From positions 1-8,389 of the forward strand of contig JAIYAJ010000276.1 of NCBI GenBank assembly GCA_027489105.1: a stretch of 8,389 nucleotides of DNA, given 5' to 3'. Within the stretch, counting starts at the first letter, position 1. Each line of letters begins with the position of its first letter. Positions 1 through 6,033 of the stretch are shown piece by piece. Below the pieces are notes generated by a model, which had not been told where the DNA came from, ran no database searches, and was given only the letters and a program-made list of their open reading frames with translations. Both the position numbers and the translations under genes were made by a program. The DNA comes from Zymomonas sp. GTDB lineage: Bacteria > Pseudomonadota > Alphaproteobacteria > Sphingomonadales > Sphingomonadaceae.

Positions 1-1083
1 CTCGACCCCACAATGGGCGGTGCAGTGCTCGACCATCTGCTGTTGCGCGCCCACCATGCAGGCGTGCCGATCGCGCGGATCGCGCAGGTGCTGCTCTGCC
101 ATCCGGGCGAGCGACCGCAGGCCGACCCGGTGACACGCCGCCGCATGCTGGAAAGCCTGCCGCCCTATCGCGATCATATGTTCGTCGCGGGGCGGTCGCC
201 CGGAACGCTGGTGCAGCGCCGGCGCTTCGGCAAGAGCTTTCCGGAGGTTTCGCTGGTCATCCCGACCCGCCGCAGCCGGATCCCGGACAGCCGGACCACC
301 TATGTCGACCGCCTGTTGAAGGCGGTCGCGAAGGTCGACTGGCCGATGGACCGGCTGACCGTGATCGTCGGCGACGATGTGGCGGGCGAGCCGGCCTGGG
401 CGAAGCGCGACTGGCCTTTCACCCTGCGCCGGATCGAGACGCTTCGCGGGGCGGACGAGCCGTTCAACTATGCGGCAAAGATGAATCAGCTGTGGCGCGC
501 GGCGAGCAGCGAGCAGATCGTGTTGATGAACGACGATCTGCTGCCGGTCGATGGCGGCTGGCTGCGCGCACTGATCGGCTTCGCGCTCGACGAAGGCTTG
601 GGCGGGGTCGGCGGGCGGCTGCTCTACCCCGACGGGCGGCTGCAACATGCCGGAATCGCACCCCTGTTCGGCGCGATCGCGCATCCCTGGGCGGGCCGGA
701 CGACCGATCGCGCCACCTATCAGGACTGGGCGTCGGTGCAGCGGCAATGGTCGGCGGTGACGGGCGCGCTGTTCGCGACGCGCCGCTCGGTGCTCGAACG
801 GATCGGCGGCTTCGACGAGCAGTTCACGCTCGAATATAACGACATCGACATGTGCCTGCGGATGCGCGCGCTGGGCCTGCGGATCATCTGCACACCGGAT
901 GCGGAGATGGTCCATGCCGAAAAGGCGTCGCGCGGCGAGATACCGGCGGGCGGCGATCAATATGCCCTGTTCATGCTCCGCTGGAAGGCGTGGCTGGCGC
1001 AGGATCCGTCCTGGCATCCCGCACTCCGCTGGGACAGTTTCGAGGTGATGCCGGTCGACGACCGCGGGGCGTGGTACCGATGA
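1..1083 (+). CDS. Family 2 (GT-A) glycosyltransferase, C-terminal part, 5' end outside window
   Basis: Transfers a sugar from a nucleotide-sugar donor during glycan assembly in the cytoplasm; donor and acceptor cannot be read from the sequence. The frame is open to the left edge (L-D-P-T precedes the ATG at 13), so the gene almost certainly starts upstream. Counting from that ATG, residues 1-35 look like the tail of a preceding domain, as in tandem GT2 proteins. Residues 78-320 hold a GT-A fold: VSLVIPTR strand at 79-86, FNYAAKMNQ at 151-159, the DxD-like NDDL at 173-176, and GGFDE at 265-269. NDIDMCLRM at 276-284 is the usual acidic acceptor-side motif of rhamnosyltransferase-like GT2 enzymes. 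It is very GC-rich. The next gene begins 18 bases after the TGA and in the same frame, so this stop alone separates the two reading frames. The family call is firm; the substrate is unknown. Confidence 0.9.
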   Translation, partial: LDPTMGGAVLDHLLLRAHHAGVPIARIAQVLLCHPGERPQADPVTRRRMLESLPPYRDHMFVAGRSPGTLVQRRRFGKSFPEVSLVIPTRRSRIPDSRTTYVDRLLKAVAKVDWPMDRLTVIVGDDVAGEPAWAKRDWPFTLRRIETLRGADEPFNYAAKMNQLWRAASSEQIVLMNDDLLPVDGGWLRALIGFALDEGLGGVGGRLLYPDGRLQHAGIAPLFGAIAHPWAGRTTDRATYQDWASVQRQWSAVTGALFATRRSVLERIGGFDEQFTLEYNDIDMCLRMRALGLRIICTPDAEMVHAEKASRGEIPAGGDQYALFMLRWKAWLAQDPSWHPALRWDSFEVMPVDDRGAWYR

Positions 1084-1101
1084 CCGGCCCGAAGCCCGTT
1101 C

Positions 1102-3639
1102 ATGGCTGAACCGATCATCCGCGAAGACGGCGGAGCGTCCGCGCTTCCGCCCCGGTTCGATGCGGCCTTCTATCTGGCGACGAACCCCGATCTCGATGTG
1201 GCGCCGTCCGAGGCCGAGGCGCATTATGATCGCGAGGGGCGGGCACGGGGCCTCGTGGCTTCGCCGCTGGCGTTGCGCGAAAATCTCGTGGCGATGATCG
1301 CCGATGGCCGTTCGGTGCTGGAGATCGGCCCTTTCTGCAATCCGCTGCTCAGGGGGCCGGCAGTCGCCTATCTCGACGTGCTCGACGCCGGACAGCTCCG
1401 CGTGCGGGCGCAGGCCATCGGCCTCGATCCTAGCGGTTGTCCCGACCATGTCGACTATGTCGGCGGGCTGGAGCAGGTGCGGCGGCGTTTCGACGCCGTG
1501 GTCAGCAGCCACGCGATCGAGCATCAGCCCGACCTCGTCCACCATTTCCAGCAGATCGAACGCATCCTCGAGCCGGATGGACTGTTCTGCCTGATCATCC
1601 CCGACAAGCGCTACTGCTTCGACCATTTTCTGGCCGAAAGCACGATCGCGCAGGTGCTGCAGGCGCATCGCGAGCAGCGCCGGACGCACAGTCTGGCGAG
1701 CATCGTCGAGCATGTCGCGTTGACGACGCACAATGACAGCCAGCGCCACTGGCAGGGCGATCATGGCGAAGCGGTGCCGGCCGATCGGGTGGCGCGGCTG
1801 CGCAAGGCGATGCGTGACCATGACTTCGCACTGGGCGGCTATGTCGATGTCCACGCCTGGTATTTCACGCCCGACCGCTTCGCCGAGATCGTCGAGGGCC
1901 TCGGCGCGCTGGGTTTGATCGGGCTGGAGGTTGCGGGCCTCTATGATACGGCGCGGGGCCGCAACGAGTTCTGCGCGGTGCTCCGTCTGTCCCCCGAGGC
2001 GCGGCGGCTGGCGGCGAATGCGACAGGAGGGCCGGATGTCGTGCTCGTGCAATGCGCAGGCGGGGAGGGCGATGCTGCCGCCCGCGCCGTGACGGCGCCG
2101 AACATCCAAGCCTATGCGCGGCGCCATGGCTATCGATATGCGCTGGCACAGGCGGACACCGCTTCGTTGGCCGGGGATGGCTGGGCGGTCATGTTCGGCC
2201 CGGACGGATTCATCGGCGACCTCGATTTCGACCTGTCGGCCCATCTGAACGGGCGGGACGATCGGCTCGCCATCGCGCCGCCGGAGGGGGATCTCGCGCT
2301 CGGCGCGCGGGGGAGGATGCCGTGGCTGCTCAACCGCGGCCATGTCGGGGCGCAACGCCTGATCGCGGCGCTGGAGGCGGCGCATGACAACGGGAAGGCT
2401 GATCTGCCCGCGCTTCTGAGCGGGCTCGACCAGGCCGATGCGCTGTCGATCGAACGCGATCCCCAACTCGGCGGACAGCTGTCCGCCTTTGCCCGCTTCG
2501 CGCCTGTCGCGTCCACATCAGCCGAGGGGCTCGAAGCGCTTGTCACAGCGGTCACGGCATCGCTTGCGGCGGTCGATCCGACGGTGGTGCCGGTGCGATC
2601 GGCCGAAGGCGGCGATCGCTGGTCGGCGCGATACGCCCACCAGCATGGCCTGACCCTGCCGCTGATCGAAGCCCCTGCCGCCGTGCCTGACATCGCGAGA
2701 GCCGCCCGTCTGCGCGGCGCGTGGGAGCGCGCCGGGGGACCGGAGGAGATCGAGCGTCTGCCGACCCGGCTGCGTCCGCTTGCTGCGATGCTGGCAGCGG
2801 CGGATGACGAGCGCCTGGCCGAGGAACTGGCCGCGCTGGGCCGGTCGCGGGCGGCACAGGGGCTGCTCGGCGGCGACCGCCAGCACGCCCGCGCGGCCGA
2901 TCCGGCCTTCGCTGCCAAGCTGTCGCGCTGGACCTATGACAAGCTCGTCTCGCTCGCCGAGGCGGTCGGTTGCCTGCGTCTGGAAAACCCCGAAATCGGC
3001 CCTTGGGGCGACAATAGCCGGCGCGATCCGGCCGCGCTGTTCGCGGCGATCGAATCGGCGCTGGGCGCGGATCTTTCGCCGCCGCCGTCGATCGGCGCCT
3101 ATCTTGGCATCGGTGTCGGCGGGGGGCGGGTGATCCACATGCGCATGCTCGACGCCATTCATGCGGCGTGGCGTGTGCGGCAGTTGGCGGACCAGATGAC
3201 GCCGTCAGGCGATCGGGGCGTCGAGGTCCATGTTGGCGAGGTCGGTGCCGGCATCGGCCTTGCGGCCTTTTATGCGCGGCGACTGGGCCAGCCGCGCTGG
3301 ACGCTATTCGACGGCCCGACCGCAGCGCTGCTCCAGCAGCATGTTGCGGGAGACGGAGGCGTCACGATAGGGCCGTCGCAACTGGCGCAGGCGAATGTGG
3401 ACCTGCTCCTGAACAGCGATTCGCTCCCCGAAATGCCCGAGGCCGAGGCGCTCTCGATCCTGCGACTGGCCCACGAAGGCGGCGTCCGCGGGATAGTGAG
3501 CATCAACCAGGAGGCGGCCCAGCCCGGCATCGTCCCCGTTGCCACGCTGGTCGCCAAGGCAGGAGGATACACGCTCGTCAGCCGCCACCGCCACTGGCTG
3601 CGAACTGGCCATGTGGAGGAGGTCTATCGGCGGCTGTGA
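1102..3639 (+). CDS. Multidomain SAM methyltransferase / degenerate glycosyltransferase-like / sugar O-methyltransferase fusion
   Basis: An 845-residue protein with at least three modules. Residues 19-50 match a short accessory motif found at the front of polysaccharide enzymes (FDAAFYLATNPD, then HY...G). Residues 60-300 are a class I methyltransferase: SAM-binding VLEIGPFCNPLL at 72-83, acidic LDVLD at 91-95, SSHAIEH at 135-141. Residues 312-495 resemble a small DxD glycosyltransferase, but the metal-binding DxD is replaced by G-P-D (366-368). Residues about 600-845 read as a putative sugar O-methyltransferase: YDKLVSLAEA at 612-621, ENPEIGPWGDN at 628-638, EVGAGIG at 713-719, WTLFDGP at 733-739, NSDSLPEM at 771-778. 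The start at ATG 1102 keeps the N-terminal motif; the ribosome binding site is weak, so coupling to the upstream glycosyltransferase is likely. I infer methylation of two positions, or chain capping, on a surface glycan. Domain calls are good, especially for both methyltransferases; substrates are unknown. Confidence 0.85.
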   Translation: MAEPIIREDGGASALPPRFDAAFYLATNPDLDVAPSEAEAHYDREGRARGLVASPLALRENLVAMIADGRSVLEIGPFCNPLLRGPAVAYLDVLDAGQLRVRAQAIGLDPSGCPDHVDYVGGLEQVRRRFDAVVSSHAIEHQPDLVHHFQQIERILEPDGLFCLIIPDKRYCFDHFLAESTIAQVLQAHREQRRTHSLASIVEHVALTTHNDSQRHWQGDHGEAVPADRVARLRKAMRDHDFALGGYVDVHAWYFTPDRFAEIVEGLGALGLIGLEVAGLYDTARGRNEFCAVLRLSPEARRLAANATGGPDVVLVQCAGGEGDAAARAVTAPNIQAYARRHGYRYALAQADTASLAGDGWAVMFGPDGFIGDLDFDLSAHLNGRDDRLAIAPPEGDLALGARGRMPWLLNRGHVGAQRLIAALEAAHDNGKADLPALLSGLDQADALSIERDPQLGGQLSAFARFAPVASTSAEGLEALVTAVTASLAAVDPTVVPVRSAEGGDRWSARYAHQHGLTLPLIEAPAAVPDIARAARLRGAWERAGGPEEIERLPTRLRPLAAMLAAADDERLAEELAALGRSRAAQGLLGGDRQHARAADPAFAAKLSRWTYDKLVSLAEAVGCLRLENPEIGPWGDNSRRDPAALFAAIESALGADLSPPPSIGAYLGIGVGGGRVIHMRMLDAIHAAWRVRQLADQMTPSGDRGVEVHVGEVGAGIGLAAFYARRLGQPRWTLFDGPTAALLQQHVAGDGGVTIGPSQLAQANVDLLLNSDSLPEMPEAEALSILRLAHEGGVRGIVSINQEAAQPGIVPVATLVAKAGGYTLVSRHRHWLRTGHVEEVYRRL

Positions 3640-3657
3640 GGCGGTTCGTCCATTTTT

Positions 3658-3674
3658 TGGTCCGCTCCGGACCA
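3658..3674. repeat. Perfect inverted repeat 19 bases after the fusion-gene stop
   Basis: TGGTCCG, CTC, CGGACCA forms a 7-base-pair stem with a 3-base loop, very GC-rich. A run of six T residues lies on its left side (3653-3658), overlapping the first stem base. For transcription on the + strand a factor-independent terminator would need the T run on the right, so the layout is not that of a standard terminator. It may still act as an RNA 3'-end stabiliser for the upstream operon. Function is unassigned. Confidence 0.4.
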
Positions 3675-3813
3675 GACAGCGGATTTAGTTCGTAATTAGA
3701 GCGTGCCCTTCTGGCGTAAGGAAAGAGCATGGGCGGTCTGACCTGTGAGGGGGCTGTCGCAGCCATGTGACAATACGTGGTAGAACGCGTAAATCACCGG
3801 TCAGCCGCACTTT

Positions 3814-3951
3814 TCACGCGGCTGCTTTGCTGAGCGCCAGATGTAGGTTGTGAAGAGCGAACTGGTTCGTGGGGCCGTAATGTAATCTAAGTCCCTCAGA
3901 TTGGGGTTCGGGATCGGAAGATCCTTGCTCTTTGAGGTCTTGCCAATTCAA
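3814..3951 (-). pseudogene. Possible remnant or tiny ORF, 45 codons
   Basis: On the - strand a frame runs from a possible TTG start (3951-3949) to a TGA at 3816-3814, with an in-frame TAA just upstream at 3957-3955. Its end reads LRLHYGPTNQFALHNLHLAL then SKAAA, a hydrophobic-periodic sequence that looks more protein-like than a random frame. I do not recognise a family. There is no clear ribosome binding site and no upstream extension. A hairpin (3802-3824) spans the stop. It could be the tail of a decayed gene, perhaps a transposase, or chance. Confidence 0.2.
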
Positions 3952-3963
3952 AAGTTAGATTTT

Positions 3964-3988
3964 GGAAGGACGGACGAATGCACGTCCG
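3964..3988 (+). promoter_or_regulatory. Shine-Dalgarno plus hairpin enclosing the start codon
   Basis: GGAAGGA (3964-3970) sits 7 bases before ATG 3978 and fixes this start; the next in-frame ATG (3996) has no comparable site. Immediately after the Shine-Dalgarno, CGGACG (3971-3976) pairs perfectly with CGTCCG (3983-3988), leaving a 6-base loop AATGCA that contains the start codon. In the mRNA this could modulate initiation. The pairing is seen directly; a regulatory role is inference. Confidence 0.4.
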
Positions 3989-4973
3989 GTATGATATGAA
4001 CGACAAGCTAAAGCAGGCACAGAGCTCGGTTGGTGAGGCCTATCGATGGATTTTGGGTCGCGAGCCTGACCAGGCCGGTCTTGCTGGATATTCTGAGTTG
4101 ATTGCAGAAGGGCACACGACCTGGGAAGAACTCCGAGAGATTTTGCTCGGTAGCGACGAATTCATCGGCACTCGTTCTTTGTCGTGGAGCGAAGTTGATA
4201 TCGGTGAAGGTATCAAGGTTGTTGTCGATCCCTTGGAACCCGAATTCGGTCGCCATATCCTGGCAGGAGGCGGGTGGGAGCCCCATATCGGGGCGGTAAT
4301 CAAGTCCCACCTTCGCTGCGGTGATACCTTCGTCGACATTGGCGGCAATGTCGGGGTCATGTCCTTTCAAGCTGCTGCGAAAGTCGGACCAACTGGCAAA
4401 GTCATCGCCTTCGAGCCTAATCTGATGAACGTCAGCGCCTTCCGACGCGGAATGCTAGTCAATCGATTCGACAATGTGCTGCTTCATGCTCTTGCGCTCT
4501 CGGACCGGTTTCACATGATAGAAATGTCGAGTGCCTCCAACGCAAAGGTTATCGGGGAGCCTAGCGTCCAGCAGCAGGGCGATGTAATCCAGGCTGTGCC
4601 AGCGGACGAAATTCTCTTGAGAGAGCAGCAAATTGATTTCATCAAAATAGATATTGAAGGCTTTGAACTCAATGCTTTGCGCGGCATGCAGAAAACGCTG
4701 GTGAAGCACCGGCCCAAAATTCTGTGCGAGTTCAACCCGCTTTGTTTGCACCACCAGGGAGGGACCGCCCCAGACATGCTGGCTGAGTTCTTATTCGATA
4801 TCTGCCCTCATGGGGATATCGTTGAGCATGATGGGACATTTACGTCAGTGAGTTCGCCTGAACATTTGATGCATCTATGGGGTGAACGAGATAAGAAAGC
4901 GTCCTCAGAAGGAATTTTGCCGGCAGGGTGGGTTCATTTCGATCTACTTTTCGATTTGCGTCCAGAGAAATAG
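3978..4973 (+). CDS. FkbM-family SAM methyltransferase with N-terminal DUF4214 module
   Basis: A 331-residue protein. Residues 16-64 carry a DUF4214-like module: AYRWILGREPDQAGLAGY at 21-38, then LLGSDEF at 56-62. Residues about 100-290 are an FkbM-type methyltransferase. SAM-binding VDIGGNVGVMSF lies at 119-130, the acidic IAFEPN at 143-148 (motif II), and FIKIDIEGFELNALRG at 221-236 is the hallmark FkbM segment; LCEFNP at 249-254 follows. FkbM proteins methylate hydroxyls of sugars or polyketide-like products, so O-methylation of a glycan is the likely role. No signal peptide or membrane segment is visible, so it should be cytoplasmic. It stands alone on its strand behind a 338-base gap, converges with the glycosyltransferase on the other strand, and is much less GC-rich than the left arm, which suggests separate acquisition. 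The family call is firm; the target sugar is unknown. Confidence 0.92.
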   Translation: MHVRYDMNDKLKQAQSSVGEAYRWILGREPDQAGLAGYSELIAEGHTTWEELREILLGSDEFIGTRSLSWSEVDIGEGIKVVVDPLEPEFGRHILAGGGWEPHIGAVIKSHLRCGDTFVDIGGNVGVMSFQAAAKVGPTGKVIAFEPNLMNVSAFRRGMLVNRFDNVLLHALALSDRFHMIEMSSASNAKVIGEPSVQQQGDVIQAVPADEILLREQQIDFIKIDIEGFELNALRGMQKTLVKHRPKILCEFNPLCLHHQGGTAPDMLAEFLFDICPHGDIVEHDGTFTSVSSPEHLMHLWGERDKKASSEGILPAGWVHFDLLFDLRPEK

Positions 4974-5111
4974 GATTTTGTCCAAACGAACGAATCAATT
5001 CGATGACGCCATATTTATTGGGATCGCATATTGATGCCGCTGCACATTCAGTGACAGCGTTGGCACGAAGCTTCTTCATGACCGATCAGAGGTAAGATCA
5101 TCGCATTCTGA
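4974..5111. other. Convergent intergenic spacer with short repeats
   Basis: These 138 bases separate two genes that end toward each other. GATCATCG occurs twice (5096-5103 and 5110-5117) with a 14-base period, the second copy running into the stop of the - strand gene. GATCAGA (5084-5090) pairs with TCTGATC (5107-5113) around a 16-base loop. No T-rich tract follows on either strand, so I cannot call a terminator, although one would be expected here. Confidence 0.4.
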
Positions 5112-5954
5112 TCATCGACGTTTAATGCGGTTGGCGTATTCTTCGCTGTCGAGCAGACATTTGACAACTTCGGGAATGCCGTCGGCCAAGCCCTTAATTT
5201 TGATAAGATCGACATAGCCGGCACTGCCGACGTCTGCGGGGCGATCAAAAATCGTCCGATACAGAGCATCGACTACATCGGTTTCATCTCTATTCGCGTT
5301 TAGTATGTTGGCGACGGCGGCCGCGATCTTCGCGGTGCGGCTGTCGATGTTTCCATCGAGGGAATTCAGCAGCTGTCGGATGAAGAGGCCCCCGTGGTGA
5401 TTGAATAGCTCGGGTTCTACGAAGAGTACGTTTTCCCGGAGGTCGATATTCCGGTCGAGAGCTTCATAGAGCATCGTCTGATCGTTTACCCCGTCCCAGA
5501 CCGACTGCACCTGACCAAGTTCGTCGTCGGACACCGCCATGAACCGGCGCTTCCACTCCTTGATGAGTGCGACGCCCATCGGATGTCGGAGATTGAAAAA
5601 GAGGACGCCCGAATTGATGTGCCACGGAATGGTTTCGCCGGAGATCGTTGCCATGATCGCAGAGTGCTGCGCCTTGTCTGCGAGATAGGCGCGAAGATCG
5701 AAAGACAGGTCTTTCACATAGGCGTCGGCATCCATGTACAGAGCCCAACCCTGAAAGCCTCGCTCGATCAGCTCGTCGAGCATCAGGATGCGATTGAAAG
5801 CCGCGTGGACGCTGAGCTTACCCCGCTTGATTCCGATGAAGCTCTCATAGCTGAACCCCTGCCTTTGGGCATATTCGATGGCGGTGCGTGACGTTTCCCG
5901 CAGCATTCCGCTATACCGGAATGCGTCGGACGTCTGGAGAATGATCAACTCCAA
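5112..5954 (-). CDS. Small DxD glycosyltransferase with C-terminal DUF4214 module
   Basis: A 280-residue protein resembling nucleotide-sugar transferases of the galactosyltransferase (GMA12/MNN10-like) kind. It starts with strand LIILQTSD (3-10). GWALYMDADAYV (69-80) supplies the DxD (D75, D77) expected to bind Mn and the nucleotide sugar. HINSGVLFFNL at 112-122, VNDQTMLYEAL at 156-166 and LFNHHGG at 183-189 fit the donor and metal sites. Residues 225-276 form a DUF4214-like module: VDALYRTIFDRPAD at 228-241, AGYVDLI at 245-251, LLDSEEY at 267-273. The start is TTG at 5954: a stop lies six codons upstream with no ATG between, and AGGAGA (5968-5963) is 8 bases away. It is the last gene of the - strand export/assembly unit, 79 bases after kpsE, and less GC-rich than the right arm. 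The fold call is good; sugar specificity is unknown. Confidence 0.85.
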   Translation of the reverse strand: MELIILQTSDAFRYSGMLRETSRTAIEYAQRQGFSYESFIGIKRGKLSVHAAFNRILMLDELIERGFQGWALYMDADAYVKDLSFDLRAYLADKAQHSAIMATISGETIPWHINSGVLFFNLRHPMGVALIKEWKRRFMAVSDDELGQVQSVWDGVNDQTMLYEALDRNIDLRENVLFVEPELFNHHGGLFIRQLLNSLDGNIDSRTAKIAAAVANILNANRDETDVVDALYRTIFDRPADVGSAGYVDLIKIKGLADGIPEVVKCLLDSEEYANRIKRR

Positions 5955-5962
5955 ACCATCTG

Positions 5963-5968
5963 TCTCCT
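5963..5968 (-). promoter_or_regulatory. Ribosome binding site selecting a TTG start
   Basis: AGGAGA on the - strand, 8 bases ahead of TTG 5954-5952. An ATG at 5959-5957 lies only 3 bases from this site and is out of frame; it opens M-V-W-S and then stops. The in-frame TAG at 5969-5967 excludes any longer start. This makes TTG the credible start of the glycosyltransferase. Confidence 0.7.
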
Positions 5969-5978
5969 AGCTCGTGCC

Positions 5979-6031
5979 CTTGCCTGAACGTAGTTAACGC
6001 AGTTGCGCACGTTAACCCAACTTTCCTGAAC
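5979..6031. repeat. Direct repeats flanking an inverted repeat between kpsE and the glycosyltransferase
   Basis: CTTGCCTGAAC (5979-5989) and CTTTCCTGAAC (6021-6031) match at 10 of 11 bases, 42 bases apart. Between them GTTAACG (5993-5999) and CGTTAAC (6010-6016) form a perfect inverted repeat around a 10-base loop; each arm contains the palindrome GTTAAC. This symmetric layout in a 79-base spacer could be an operator, an attenuating hairpin or an old insertion footprint. No T run marks it as a terminator on the - strand. Confidence 0.45.
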
Positions 6032-6033
6032 TT

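Larger units (their letters stand above)
3640..3977. other. Gene-poor gap with hairpins and a possible decayed reading frame
   Basis: No convincing gene lies in these 338 bases. The GC-rich composition of the left arm gives way here to the lower-GC cassette. Visible structures are a perfect 7-base inverted repeat with a 3-base loop (3658-3674), a second 7-base inverted repeat (3802-3808 with 3818-3824), and a 5-base one (3911-3915 with 3920-3924). A short frame on the - strand ends at 3814 and is described separately. TTGAGG (3932-3937) and TTAGAT (3955-3960), spaced by 17 bases, could be a poor promoter for the downstream gene. However, the match is weak and the start site would fall on the ribosome binding site, so I do not call it. 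Confidence 0.5.

Noticed and set aside
2130..2918. 262-codon - strand frame within the fusion gene
   Set aside because: Its composition is dominated by S, A, R and P, with no motifs. It lies inside a + strand gene whose domains are recognisable on both sides.
3653..3674. T run plus hairpin as a terminator of the left operon
   Set aside because: The T run precedes the stem on the + strand and would be an A run after the stem on the - strand. Neither orientation gives a standard factor-independent terminator.
3932..3960. Possible promoter TTGAGG / TTAGAT with 17-base spacing
   Set aside because: Both boxes match the consensus poorly, and the predicted transcript start would fall at the Shine-Dalgarno of the FkbM gene.
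4840..5079. 79-codon - strand frame in the convergent spacer
   Set aside because: Its second half is antisense to the FkbM gene, it has no clear ribosome binding site, and I recognise no family.
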